64,000 nucleotides of DNA from Rhodoblastus sp963804045 (GCA_963804045.1 CAWDOR010000030.1:50726-114725); one strand, 5' to 3'. Counted from the first letter of the stretch, positions 27,026 through 35,416 are shown. Notes: a model not told the origin generated them from the letters alone. Program-made: numbers and translations.

Positions 27026-29098
27026 ATGGCGCAAATCAATTCGATTGCCGCGCTGGCCTTCAATGGCGAGATCGCGACGCTCACCATCAATTCTCCGCCC
27101 GTCAACGCCCTCTCGGCGCCGGTGCGCGAGGGGATCAGGCGCGGCGTCGAAATGGCCTGCGCAGAACCGGACATCCGCGCCATTGTGCTTGTCTGCGCGG
27201 GCAGAACCTTCATCGCCGGCGCCGATGTGACAGAATTTGGCAAGCCGCCCGTTCCGCCGGCATTGTCGGACGTGCTGGCGACGATCGAGAAAGCTGGAAA
27301 GCCGGTGATCGCCGCCTTGCATGGAACCGCGCTCGGCGGCGGCTTCGAGATCGCGCTGGCGGCGCATTACCGCATCGCCGCGCCCTCCGCCACACTCGGC
27401 CTGCCGGAAATCAAGCTCGGCCTCATCCCGGGCGGCGGCGGCACGCAGCGCCTGCCGCGCCTCGTCGGCGTGGAAAAGGCGCTGGACATGATCTTGACCG
27501 GCGCGTCCCTGTCGGCGCAGGACGCCCTCGCCTGCGGCGCTGTCGACGCCTTGGCCGGCGATGGGCCTCTGGCGGCCGAAGCCGCGAATTTCGCGCGAAC
27601 GCTGATTTCAAACCATGCGCCACTGCGTCGCTTGCGCGACGAAAAACTTGCGGCCGGGCCGGAAATTTTCGCGCAAGCGCGAAAAAATCATGCGCGAAAA
27701 AACCGTGGCCAAATCGCCTGGGAGAAGGCGATCGAGGCGGTGCAAGCCGCCGTGGACCTGCCTTTTGACGCCGGGCTGGCGCGCGAAAGACAGATTTTCA
27801 CGGAACTCAAATCCAGCGCCCAATCGCGGGCGCTGCGCTATGTCTTCGCCGCCGAGCGGCAAGTCGGCAAGATCCCCGGCCTCGCGGCGGACGCGCCGAC
27901 GCGCCGCATCGAAAAAGTCGGGATCGTCGGCGCGGGAACGATGGGCGGCGGCATTGCGATGAATTTCCTCAACGCCGGCCTGACGGTGACAATTGTGGAA
28001 ACCAGCCCGGATGCGCTGGGACGCGGCGTGCAGCTCATCCGGAACAACTACGAGTTCAGCGTCAAAAAGGGCAAGCTGACGCAAGAGCAAGTCGAGGCGC
28101 GCATGGGACGGCTGGCCGGCGCCCTGGAGCTTGCCGCGCTCGCCGAATCCGATCTGGTGATCGAGGCGGTGTTCGAGGATATGGAGGTCAAGCGCCGCCT
28201 GTTCCGCGATCTGGACACTATCGTCAAACAAGGCGCGATTCTCGCCACCAACACCTCCTATCTCGACATTGACGCCATGGCGGCGGAGACGGCCCGGCCG
28301 CAGGACGTCATCGGTCTGCATTTCTTCTCGCCCGCCCATATCATGCGGCTGCTGGAGATCGTGCGCGCCGCGCGAACCGCCCCGGATGTCCTGGCCACAG
28401 CCCTGCAATTGGCGAAAAAAATCGGCAAGATCGGCGTTGTCGTCGGCGTCTGTCACGGTTTTGTCGGCAATCGCATCCTGTCGGCGCGGCAGCGCGAGGC
28501 CGCGCGTCTGCTCACCGATGGCGCCATGCCCTGGGACGTCGACCGCGTGCTGACGGAATTTGGCTTCCCGATGGGGCCTTTCGCGATGAGCGATCTCGCC
28601 GGCGTCGACATCGGCTGGCTGGCCGCGACCAGCTCCAGCTCGACGATCAAGGAAATTCTCTGCGAACAGGGCCGCAAGGGCCAGAAAACCGGCGCCGGCT
28701 ATTACGATTACGATCAAACGCGGAAGGCGACGCCTTCGCCCGTCGTCGAGCAGATCGTCCGCGACTTTTCCGCCAAAAAGGGCATTGTCCGTCGGGCGAT
28801 TTCCGACCGGGAAATTCTTGAACGCTGCCTGTTCCCGATGATCAACGAAGGCGCGAAAATCATCGCGGAAGGCGTTGCCGCGCGCGCCTCCGACATCGAC
28901 GTGGTCTGGCTCAATGGTTACGGGTGGCCCGCCTGGCGGGGCGGTCCCATGTATTACGCCGACACCCTCGGCCTGTCGCATATTGTCGCGAATCTCGAGG
29001 AGTTCGAGCGGCTGTGCGGCCCTGATTTCAAGCCTGCGCCGCTGCTTCGGGAAATGGCGGCGTCGGGCGCGCAATTTACGATCGAGCGAACAAGTTGA
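27026..29098 (+). CDS. pimF: Fused enoyl-CoA hydratase / 3-hydroxyacyl-CoA dehydrogenase, PimF-like
   Basis: This 690-residue two-domain enzyme opens with a crotonase domain (residues about 5-190) holding both glutamates: GTALGGGFEIALAAH and GLPEIKLGLIPGGGGTQRL. An NAD-binding domain from about residue 292 (KVGIVGAGTMGGGIAMNF) has the catalytic His in GLHFFSPAHIMRLLE, and a C-terminal 3HCDH domain follows. It should hydrate 2,3-didehydropimeloyl-CoA and oxidise the product to 3-oxopimeloyl-CoA. FadB-like general beta-oxidation is the alternative. Last gene of the badH unit. Confidence 0.88.
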   Translation: MAQINSIAALAFNGEIATLTINSPPVNALSAPVREGIRRGVEMACAEPDIRAIVLVCAGRTFIAGADVTEFGKPPVPPALSDVLATIEKAGKPVIAALHGTALGGGFEIALAAHYRIAAPSATLGLPEIKLGLIPGGGGTQRLPRLVGVEKALDMILTGASLSAQDALACGAVDALAGDGPLAAEAANFARTLISNHAPLRRLRDEKLAAGPEIFAQARKNHARKNRGQIAWEKAIEAVQAAVDLPFDAGLARERQIFTELKSSAQSRALRYVFAAERQVGKIPGLAADAPTRRIEKVGIVGAGTMGGGIAMNFLNAGLTVTIVETSPDALGRGVQLIRNNYEFSVKKGKLTQEQVEARMGRLAGALELAALAESDLVIEAVFEDMEVKRRLFRDLDTIVKQGAILATNTSYLDIDAMAAETARPQDVIGLHFFSPAHIMRLLEIVRAARTAPDVLATALQLAKKIGKIGVVVGVCHGFVGNRILSARQREAARLLTDGAMPWDVDRVLTEFGFPMGPFAMSDLAGVDIGWLAATSSSSTIKEILCEQGRKGQKTGAGYYDYDQTRKATPSPVVEQIVRDFSAKKGIVRRAISDREILERCLFPMINEGAKIIAEGVAARASDIDVVWLNGYGWPAWRGGPMYYADTLGLSHIVANLEEFERLCGPDFKPAPLLREMAASGAQFTIERTS

Positions 29099-29263
29099 CG
29101 GCGGGACGTCTGCGCATGGCGGTCCATTCGTGGGCCGTCGCGCGCCGGCGTCCGGGCCAGCCATTGACCGCTTTGACGCGAGGGCCAGAAATCCAGTCGC
29201 GTCCTCGGCCGGCCGTTTCGTCTATCCGCAATGGGACTGGAAAAAGGGCGCGCTTATCGCCGA

Positions 29264-30331
29264 TCAAGCCCCGGCGTTGAGCAAACGCAGGGTCAGCGCC
29301 AGCAGGTCGGTCTGGGTGATCAGGCCGATCGGCTTTCGCGCCGCATCGACGACCACGGCTTCATGGGTCTGTCCGTCGGCCAGCTCCGCGATCAGATCGA
29401 GCGCCTGTCGATCCGGCGCCACGCAATGGGCCGGCGCCATCACGGCCGCGACATGGTCACCCTCCATCGCGAGGCCGACCGGCGTCAAGACGCCGACCAC
29501 CGCGCCCTGGGCGTCGATCACCTGCGCGCGCCACAGCGCGCGCAGGACGAAAGTTGCGCGGGCCTGCGCCAGGCTCATCTGCTGTTCGACGCAAAGCACT
29601 TCGCGCGACATGATGTCGGCGCAGGTCGTCGGCGCGAGGCGCCGCGCCAGCCGCCTTCCCTCGGCGGCGCGCAGCAGACGTTCGAGGTCGCCGCGCTCGA
29701 TGTCATAGGCTTCGTGCGATTGCGCCAGGGCCGCGGCGACGTCCTGGCTCCCGAGATCGCGCGCCAGCGGGGCGGAATCGCTGGTTTCGTGCATATTGAG
29801 CGGCGCCGGCGGGGGCAGATGCGGATAGGCGTGGCCGGAAAAGCGGTGGAAGACCCATCCGGCCATCACCAGGAAAAGCGAATTCAATCCAACCGGCGCA
29901 AAGGCGAAAGTCAGGGGCGCGCCGTCGCCATTGGCCAGCAGCGCCGTCATCAGGGCCACCGCGCCGCCGGGAGGGTGCAGGCATCTGAGCAGCGATATGG
30001 CCATGATCGCCAGACCGACCGCGACGCCAGCGGCGAACAGGGGATCGCCGATGCGGGCGCCAATGGTCAGGCCGGTCACGGCGGAGACGACATTGCCGCC
30101 AATCACCGCCCAGGGTTGCGCCAAGGGCGAGGTCGGCACGGCGAACACCAGCACCGCCGAGGCGCCAATGGGCGCGACCAGCCAGGGATAGGGCAGAGTT
30201 GCGCCGGTCGCCTGGCCGGCCAGAAAGCCCGCGAGCCCGACGCCGGCCATTGCCGCGAGCCCGGCGAGAAGGCGGTCGCCGAATTTGGCGCCCGCCATGA
30301 CCGGCGCGAAGCGCGCCCAAAACAATCGCAT
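29264..30331 (-). CDS. HPP-family membrane protein with C-terminal CBS domain pair
   Basis: This 355-residue protein starts at ATG 30331 with GGAGG 7 nt upstream. Residues about 15-165 form the HPP membrane domain, including the name-giving CLHPPGGAVALMTALLANG. The C-terminal 130 residues hold two CBS motifs (CADIMSREVLCVEQQ... and VAAVMAPAHCVAPDRQ...), which usually bind adenosyl ligands and gate activity. HPP proteins have been linked to nitrite transport. Here it is the last gene behind nnrS and a hemerythrin, which points to nitrogen-oxide metabolism (inference). Confidence 0.82.
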   Translation of the reverse strand: MRLFWARFAPVMAGAKFGDRLLAGLAAMAGVGLAGFLAGQATGATLPYPWLVAPIGASAVLVFAVPTSPLAQPWAVIGGNVVSAVTGLTIGARIGDPLFAAGVAVGLAIMAISLLRCLHPPGGAVALMTALLANGDGAPLTFAFAPVGLNSLFLVMAGWVFHRFSGHAYPHLPPPAPLNMHETSDSAPLARDLGSQDVAAALAQSHEAYDIERGDLERLLRAAEGRRLARRLAPTTCADIMSREVLCVEQQMSLAQARATFVLRALWRAQVIDAQGAVVGVLTPVGLAMEGDHVAAVMAPAHCVAPDRQALDLIAELADGQTHEAVVVDAARKPIGLITQTDLLALTLRLLNAGA

Positions 30332-30416
30332 TGCAATCCTCCACGCGGCGACCTGAGGCGCGAAGGCGCGGGCGGCGTTTTGGCTAACATTAAGGGTGAA
30401 CGCGCTGAGGGCAAAA

Positions 30417-30837
30417 TCAGCCGCAGCAGCCGACGCCGCTCGGCGCTTCCCCGGCGGAATCGATCTCTCGTTGAAGAAGGTGGAGGAAATCTGATCGACG
30501 CTGGCGATGTGGTTGGCGACATGCTGGGCCAGGGTGAAGCCGATCAGATGGCGCCGCATCGCCGGGACGGCGCGCGCAAAGAAGCTTCGCGCAGACTTGT
30601 CCGCTTCCTTGAGCAAGGCGGCGTGCTGGCCCTTGTGGCAATGCAGGATCGGCGCGCCGCTCGTTGCATCTCGGCCTCCTCCCGCGCGAAATGGCCGCGG
30701 ATTTCCGCGATGATCGCGTCGAGATGGGCCGGGAGCCCGGCGTCCGCGATTTGCGTCGTGGCGACGAACATTTGTTCGAGCGCGTAATGGTCTTCGTCCA
30801 TCATGGCGACGCCGAGCGGCAATTGCGGCAGGTTCAT
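30417..30837 (-). pseudogene. Hemerythrin-like O2/NO-binding protein, frame interrupted by two one-base losses
   Basis: ATG 30837 overlaps the nnrS TGA. The first frame reads MNLPQLPLGVAMMDEDHYAL and GHFAREEAEM, then shifts. The next frame supplies ILHCHKGQHAALL and HLIGFTLAQHVANHIASVD. Together they give the hemerythrin ligand set (His, His-x3-Glu-type, His...His, His...Asp). Bases appear missing near 30655 (GG for GGG in a GC run) and near 30462 (a G run). With both restored the protein is 140 residues, ending GVGCCG at TGA 30417. Likely a di-iron oxygen or NO sensor or scavenger; either mutated or misassembled. Confidence 0.65.
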
Positions 30838-32045
30838 GTGATCCTCAAACTTATTCTTTCGATCAAGCCCGTGCGCGGCCGCCACAGCGCGCGGCCATAG
30901 GCGAGGGCAAACCGAGAAAGGCGGCGCTCCAGGCGAAGGCGGCGACATGCAGCAGGACAAAACTCCATTGCGGCGCCAGCGCCGCGGCGATGCGCGCGAT
31001 CGCGGCAAGCAGCATGGCGGCGTAGATCGCCTTGCGTGCCCTTGCCGGCGCGTAGCGCCTGGCCGGTATGCCCAAGGCTGGCGCGGGTCATCACCGCCAG
31101 CGTCATCGCGCCTATGGCGCCGACGCCCAGGGCGTGCAGCCCGGCGCTGAGGGCACGGCGGCGGATCAGGGCCGCGAGACCGCTCAGAATGAAGCCGAGC
31201 GGCACGAAGAAATAAGCGAGGTGCAGGATCAGCGCCAGCGCCTCGCCGGCGCAGCGGTCGCCAGCCCAACGCGCCATGCGCGCCAGATTGAGCAGCCCGG
31301 CGGCGATCAGCAGCGCGCCGACGCTTCCTGCCTCCGGCCAAAGCGTCCAGCCGGCCAGCGCCGCGACCGAAGCGGCGATGCAGAGGCCGTCGAAGCGGTT
31401 GAAGGCGATGGGCAGCCGTCCGGGGCCGCGCCGCTGAAGATAGGTGTGGGTGAAACTGGGAATGACGCGCCCGCCGATCAGCATGACCAGCGCGATGGTC
31501 GCGGCGACGCCAAACCTGCGGCCATGCTCGGCGGAGCCGGAGACATGGGCCTCGATATGGAAGGCGATATTGGCGAGGCCGAGCAGGCTGACGAAGATCA
31601 ACACCTTGAGGTTGCGCCAGTTCTTTCCGGCGAGAATTTCGCGCGCAACCGCCGCGCAGACCAGGGCGAGAAAGGCGCAATCCGCCAGAGCCGCCGCGAT
31701 CCAGCCGATCTCGGCGGAACAGGCGACGGCGATGCGGCCCGCCAGCCAGACGCCCAGCAACAGCGCCAGAGGCTTGCCTTGCAAGGGCAGCCGTCCCGTC
31801 CAATTGGGGACCGCCGTCAGCAGAAAACCGGTGACAATGGCGGGGACATAGCCGAACAGGGCTTCATGCGCATGCCAGTCCAGCGGGGAGAAGGCGTTGT
31901 TCAGGCGCAGTTCGCCGAAATATTGCGGCAGCCAGAGCATGACCGCGACGACCGCCCAGAGCGCGCCCGCCAGGAAAAACGGACGAAAACCCAGGCTCAG
32001 AACCGCTGGGCCGGAATAATCGCGACGGCTTTTCGGGTCGAACAT
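30834..32045 (-). CDS. nnrS: NnrS family heme/copper membrane protein (NO stress), with a compensated frame change near its 3' end
   Basis: This protein of about 403 residues has many hydrophobic helices and NnrS landmarks: GFRPFFLAGALWA, DWHAHEALFGY, and GGRVIPSFTHTYLQRRG. NnrS proteins protect against nitric oxide and iron-nitrosyl stress. Between about 31043 and 30917 the open frame codes an unlikely Arg-rich stretch, whereas the next frame there gives AIYAAMLLAAIARIAAAL and FVLLHVAAFAWSAAFLG, a proper helix pair. The original frame resumes at FALAYGRALWRPRTG. One extra base near 31043 and one missing near 30916 explain this. Translationally coupled to hemerythrin (ATGA). Confidence 0.8.
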   Translation of the reverse strand: MFDPKSRRDYSGPAVLSLGFRPFFLAGALWAVVAVMLWLPQYFGELRLNNAFSPLDWHAHEALFGYVPAIVTGFLLTAVPNWTGRLPLQGKPLALLLGVWLAGRIAVACSAEIGWIAAALADCAFLALVCAAVAREILAGKNWRNLKVLIFVSLLGLANIAFHIEAHVSGSAEHGRRFGVAATIALVMLIGGRVIPSFTHTYLQRRGPGRLPIAFNRFDGLCIAASVAALAGWTLWPEAGSVGALLIAAGLLNLARMARWAGDRCAGEALALILHLAYFFVPLGFILSGLAALIRRRALSAGLHALGVGAIGAMTLAVMTRASLGHTGQALRAGKGTQGDLRRHAACRDRAHRRGAGAAMEFCPAACRRLRLERRLSRFALAYGRALWRPRTGLIERISLRIT

Positions 32046-32101
32046 GATCCCTCCTTGGGGGCAGGCGGGTTATTTGCTACACCGGTTCGAACGCCAGCAA
32101 C

Positions 32102-32115
32102 TTGCGCAATGGCAA
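32102..32115. promoter_or_regulatory. Crp/Fnr-type binding site between nnrS and its regulator
   Basis: TTGCGCAATGGCAA fits the TTG-N8-CAA pattern of Fnr/Dnr-family sites. It lies 57 nt upstream of the nnrS start and 24 nt upstream of the ATG at 32139, placed to serve both directions. It overlaps an earlier in-frame ATG (32109), which argues for the later start of the regulator. Confidence 0.5.
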
Positions 32116-32138
32116 ATAAACGGGAGTTAACGGCCTTC

Positions 32139-32837
32139 ATGGCGCAGCTCGACCGCTCGCTGATCGCGGGGGCCCCGACCTTCGCCGGGTTGGACGCCGA
32201 AGCCCTCGACGACATTGTCGCGCAGGCCGCGCCGCTGCGGTTGCCCAAAGGCGAAGCCGTCTTCCGCCAGGGCGAGACGGCGGATCGTTTTTTCCTGCTG
32301 CTGCATGGCCGGCTGCGGGTGACGCGGCTCAACGCCCAGGGTCAGCAGATGGTGGTGCGTTTCATCGCGCCGGGCGATCTGTTCGGCGTCGCCATGGCCA
32401 TAGGCGCCGAGAACTATCCGGGCGCGGCGACCGCGGCGGTGGATTCGCTGGCGCTGGTCTGGCCAAATTCGGTTTGGAGCGCGCTGCTCGCCCGCCACCC
32501 GGCGCTGGCGATCAACACCATGCAGGCGCTGGGCGCGCGATTGCAGGATTCGCAAAAGCGCATTCTCGATCTCTCGACCCAGCAGGTCGAGCAGCGCATC
32601 GCCGGCGCCGTGCTGCAACTGGCGCAGCAAGCCGGCCGCGAAACCGATAGGGGCTTGCTGATCGATTTTCCACTGTCGCGACGGGATCTCGCTGAAATGA
32701 CCGGGGCGACGCTGCATACGGTCAGCCGCACGCTCTCCGCCTGGGAGGAGCGCGGTCTGGTCGATGTCGGCCGCCAGCGCGTCGCCGTCTGCGACATGGC
32801 AGGACTTCAGGCGCTGGCCGCGCGCAAGGCCGAGTGA
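32139..32837 (+). CDS. Crp/Fnr family transcriptional regulator (Dnr/NnrR-like)
   Basis: This 232-residue protein has an N-terminal cyclic-nucleotide-type barrel (GEAVFRQGETADRFFLLLHGRLRVT, about residues 38-62) and a C-terminal Crp helix-turn-helix (LSRRDLAEMTGATLHTVSRTLSAWEERG). The recognition helix is TLHTVSRTLS. There is no N-terminal cysteine cluster, so it is not an FeS Fnr; Dnr/NnrR-type NO sensors lack it too. It is divergent from nnrS. ATG 32139 is chosen because a binding site overlaps the upstream ATG 32109. Confidence 0.82.
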   Translation: MAQLDRSLIAGAPTFAGLDAEALDDIVAQAAPLRLPKGEAVFRQGETADRFFLLLHGRLRVTRLNAQGQQMVVRFIAPGDLFGVAMAIGAENYPGAATAAVDSLALVWPNSVWSALLARHPALAINTMQALGARLQDSQKRILDLSTQQVEQRIAGAVLQLAQQAGRETDRGLLIDFPLSRRDLAEMTGATLHTVSRTLSAWEERGLVDVGRQRVAVCDMAGLQALAARKAE

Positions 32838-32864
32838 TTGTTTTTGGGCGCGCCCCTCGACCTT

Positions 32865-32882
32865 GCCGATGAATTCATCGGC
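32865..32882. repeat. 18-bp perfect palindrome downstream of the Crp/Fnr gene
   Basis: GCCGATGAATTCATCGGC reads identically on both strands and lies 27 nt after the regulator stop. It could fold as a hairpin but has no T run, so it may be a protein-binding site or a weak terminator. Confidence 0.4.
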
Positions 32883-33029
32883 GACGAGCGCGGCGCCGGC
32901 GTCCATAAAATACGGAACCGATGTGAGCTAAAATTTTATTTGTGGCCTCGCGGCCATCGGGTTGTTTCGACAGCCGATGGCTCGAGACCGTCGCGCGTCA
33001 AAAGGGCGATGCGTCGCGTCGGTTTCCGG

Positions 33030-33044
33030 TGTAATGATGTTACA
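33030..33044. promoter_or_regulatory. Inverted repeat TGTAA-N5-TTACA upstream of the first EF2563-like gene
   Basis: TGTAATGATGTTACA is 38 nt before ATG 33082. A near copy, TGTAACGCGACTACA, lies at 33683-33697 before the second gene of the pair. The shared form suggests a common regulator. Confidence 0.4.
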
Positions 33045-33081
33045 TATTCGGTCGCGGCTGGATTTTTGCTTGGCGGGCGCC

Positions 33082-33687
33082 ATGAACGCCGATTGCAGCA
33101 TGCTGATTCTGGGCCTCGGGCCTTTCGCCTTGGCGGCGGCGCGCGCGGCGCTGCTGAGCGGCGCCGCCGTGGCGGTTCATGTCGAGAGTTTTTCCGCGCC
33201 TCTGGACAAATTGTCGGTCGGCGGCGTCGAATTCCGTCTGGCGCGCGACAAAAACACTTTTTTGGCGGGTTTGCGCCAAAGGGCTTTCATTCCCGTGCTG
33301 GTGTCGCATCTGGCGCGCAATGTCGAGCAATGGCCCTGGGATGTTTTGATCGACGCGCGGGTCGAGGAAGGCGCCCGGCGCAAACCGCAGGATTTCGCCG
33401 CGAGTTTGCGCGTCGCTCTTGGCGCCGGCCCGGTCGCCGGCCGGGATTGCGACATTGTCGTCGCCGTCGACGGTCCCGATCCCGGCGCGCTGATCCACGA
33501 AGGCGCAGCCCCGGCGCGCGCCGAGTCTGGCGTCGATCTGCGCGCCCTGTTCGGACTGGCGCCCGAGCCGACCCGGATCGGCGCGCTGGAAAAAACTGTG
33601 GCGCGGGCGACGATTTTCGCCATTGAAGCGGAGCGCGGCGGCTGGAGTTGTCCGCCTTGGCCGTCCGCCTCGGACGAAAACATGTAA
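33082..33687 (+). CDS. Short EF2563/YqeB-like protein, divergent paralogue of the next gene
   Basis: This 201-residue protein begins MNADCSMLILGLGPFALAAA, a Rossmann-like start. Two blocks align with the downstream gene: LILGLGPFALAAARAALLSG with VVMGTNEIASAIAVALTRSG, and DVLIDARVEEGAR...GAGPVAGRDCDIVVAV with DVLVDARMQKHRL...GLGPKFAVGVNCDIAIE. It lacks the C-terminal 80 residues of its paralogue. EF2563-type proteins are tied to maturation of selenium or molybdenum hydroxylases (XdhC-like role). No molybdoenzyme is in the window. Earlier starts (33034 or 33037) are possible. Confidence 0.6.
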   Translation: MNADCSMLILGLGPFALAAARAALLSGAAVAVHVESFSAPLDKLSVGGVEFRLARDKNTFLAGLRQRAFIPVLVSHLARNVEQWPWDVLIDARVEEGARRKPQDFAASLRVALGAGPVAGRDCDIVVAVDGPDPGALIHEGAAPARAESGVDLRALFGLAPEPTRIGALEKTVARATIFAIEAERGGWSCPPWPSASDENM

Positions 33688-33697
33688 CGCGACTACA
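33683..33697. promoter_or_regulatory. Inverted repeat TGTAA-N5-CTACA upstream of the second EF2563-like gene
   Basis: TGTAACGCGACTACA overlaps the stop of the first gene and lies 73 nt before ATG 33771. It matches the repeat at 33030-33044 in spacing and outer bases, with one mismatch in the arm. Confidence 0.35.
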
Positions 33698-33770
33698 TTT
33701 GATTGGAAGGTGCAATCAGATTTATACTGTTGGCGCCGGGCTTGCATCGAAGGATCAAAAGGGGTGGTCC

Positions 33771-34631
33771 ATGCGCAACGCCGGTTCCAATCTTGTCGCC
33801 TTTCAGCGTTTGCCCCTCGCCGTGGTGATGGGAACCAATGAGATCGCTTCGGCCATAGCCGTGGCCTTGACGCGCTCCGGCTATGCCGTGGTGATGAGCC
33901 ATGATCCGTTCCCGCCGGTGATCCGGCGCGGCATGGCCTTTTATGACGCCCTGTTCGGCGACCCCAGCGACATCGGCGGCGTCTCCGGCGAAAGAGCGGA
34001 AAACCTGCTGGAAATCGCCGAGGTGCTGGCGCAGCGTGACAAGGTGGCGGTGACGCCACTGTCGCTGACCGATCTGCTCGCCCTGCGCGCGGCGGATGTG
34101 CTGGTCGACGCGCGGATGCAGAAACATCGGCTGACCCCGGATTTTCGCCGGCTGGCGCGCCTCACCCTGGGCCTCGGGCCAAAATTCGCCGTGGGCGTCA
34201 ATTGCGACATCGCCATCGAGACCTTGCCGGCCCGCGCCGGCGCCGTGCTGGATCGGGGCGCGACCGCCGAAGCCGACAGCCAGGCCCGCGATCTCGGCGG
34301 CGTCGGCCGCGAGCGCTTCGTCTATTCCGATCGCGAAGGCATTTGGCGCTCGCCCATCGACGTGGGCATGTGGGTTCCCAGGGATTTCGTTCTCGGACGC
34401 CTGGAGGGTCTGCCGCTCCATGCGCCAATGGACGGCTTCGTTCGCGGCGTGGCCCGCGATGGCGTGGCCGTGCCGCAGGGCGTCAAGATCGTCGAGATCG
34501 ATCCGCGCAAGCGCGCCGCTTGCTGGACTGGGACGGACGAACGCGGCCGCCAGCTCGCCACCGCCTGCCTCAAGGCGATCAAGGCGCGGCACAAGACCAG
34601 GCCGACGATTCTGGCGCGCGCCCCCGGTTAG
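33771..34631 (+). CDS. EF2563 family selenium-dependent molybdenum hydroxylase system protein (XdhC-like)
   Basis: This 286-residue protein has an N-terminal Rossmann-type segment (LPLAVVMGTNEIASAIAVAL), then SHDPFPPVIRRGMAFYDALFGD, VLVDARMQKHRLTPDF, LGLGPKFAVGVNCDIAIET and a C-terminal VKIVEIDPRKRAACWTGTDE. This order is that of EF2563/YqeB proteins, which accompany molybdenum hydroxylases and are thought to act in cofactor maturation. ATG 33771 follows GGGGTGG. Its shortened paralogue sits directly upstream. The biochemical role is unproven. Confidence 0.72.
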   Translation: MRNAGSNLVAFQRLPLAVVMGTNEIASAIAVALTRSGYAVVMSHDPFPPVIRRGMAFYDALFGDPSDIGGVSGERAENLLEIAEVLAQRDKVAVTPLSLTDLLALRAADVLVDARMQKHRLTPDFRRLARLTLGLGPKFAVGVNCDIAIETLPARAGAVLDRGATAEADSQARDLGGVGRERFVYSDREGIWRSPIDVGMWVPRDFVLGRLEGLPLHAPMDGFVRGVARDGVAVPQGVKIVEIDPRKRAACWTGTDERGRQLATACLKAIKARHKTRPTILARAPG

Positions 34632-34696
34632 AACCCGCCTTGTTGTCGCCGGAGTTTTCGGCGATTACACTCGGGACGGTTTTTCCCGAGGCCCGA

Positions 34697-35359
34697 ATGC
34701 GAATCCTTGCCCCGCTCGTTCTGCTCGCCCTGGCCGCGCCGGCCACGCCGGTTTGCGCCGAAGAGCTTCTGCCGTTTTTCGCCGAGACGCCGCCGCTGGC
34801 GGTGAAAAATCCGACCTATGGCTTGGATGACCCCGGATATGCCGACCCCAATATCGGCGCCCAAAAAAATCCCTGGGAAGGCCTGAGCATGGGCACGGAA
34901 ATTGTCGCGGGCGGCGCCTCTGGCAAGCATGGGCGAGGCGGGTTCGGCGGCGACCTCAACATCGGCTACGCCAAGGAATTCGACAATCGAATCGTGCTCG
35001 GGCTCGGGTTGTCCACGGGTTATATGCCGTCCTTGAGCAGTTTTGGCCCGCGCGGCTATGATTTCGGCATGGCCAATATGAAACTCGGCTACGACATGGG
35101 CCAGTTCATGCCCTATGTCACCGTCGGCCTCGGCCGGGCCAGCGGCGTGGCCGGCGCAGGCGGCTTCCAGGGGATGAATTCGCTGAACAATCTGTTCGCG
35201 CCCGGCGGCGGTCCCTCGGCGCCGCTCACCAAGGTCGGCGCCGGCTTCAATTACGAAGTCAACGAGCATCTGCACATCGGCGCCGAGATCAGCACGGTCC
35301 AGGTCCGTGGCGGCGGCTTCGGCCCGCCGGTCGTTCCGCAGCCAGGCGCCTTGCCTTAA
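34697..35359 (+). CDS. Outer-membrane beta-barrel protein with signal peptide
   Basis: This 220-residue protein has a clear signal peptide (MRILAPLVLLALAAPATPVCA). The body shows alternating strands with Gly/aromatic pairs (GGDLNIGYAKEF, NRIVLGLGLSTGYMP, MANMKLGYDMGQFMPYVTVGLGRASG) and a terminal barrel strand HLHIGAEISTVQVRG. It resembles small Rhizobiales porin-like barrels, but the last residue is not aromatic. An odd feature is a Pro/Gly-rich tail after the last strand. Specific function unknown. Monocistronic by spacing. Confidence 0.72.
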   Translation: MRILAPLVLLALAAPATPVCAEELLPFFAETPPLAVKNPTYGLDDPGYADPNIGAQKNPWEGLSMGTEIVAGGASGKHGRGGFGGDLNIGYAKEFDNRIVLGLGLSTGYMPSLSSFGPRGYDFGMANMKLGYDMGQFMPYVTVGLGRASGVAGAGGFQGMNSLNNLFAPGGGPSAPLTKVGAGFNYEVNEHLHIGAEISTVQVRGGGFGPPVVPQPGALP

Positions 35360-35416
35360 GTCGCGCGGCCTTAAGTCGCGCTTTCCTCCGATCCGGCGCC
35401 CGCTTATAAGCGGGCC

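Noticed and set aside
27608..29164. 518-codon minus-strand frame opposite pimF
   Set aside because: PimF has complete motifs for both domains; the opposite frame is compositionally a shadow.
31068..32109. Long N-terminal extension of the Crp/Fnr regulator frame
   Set aside because: It is antisense to nnrS, rich in Gln/Arg/Asp, and carries no domain; homologues start near 32109-32139.
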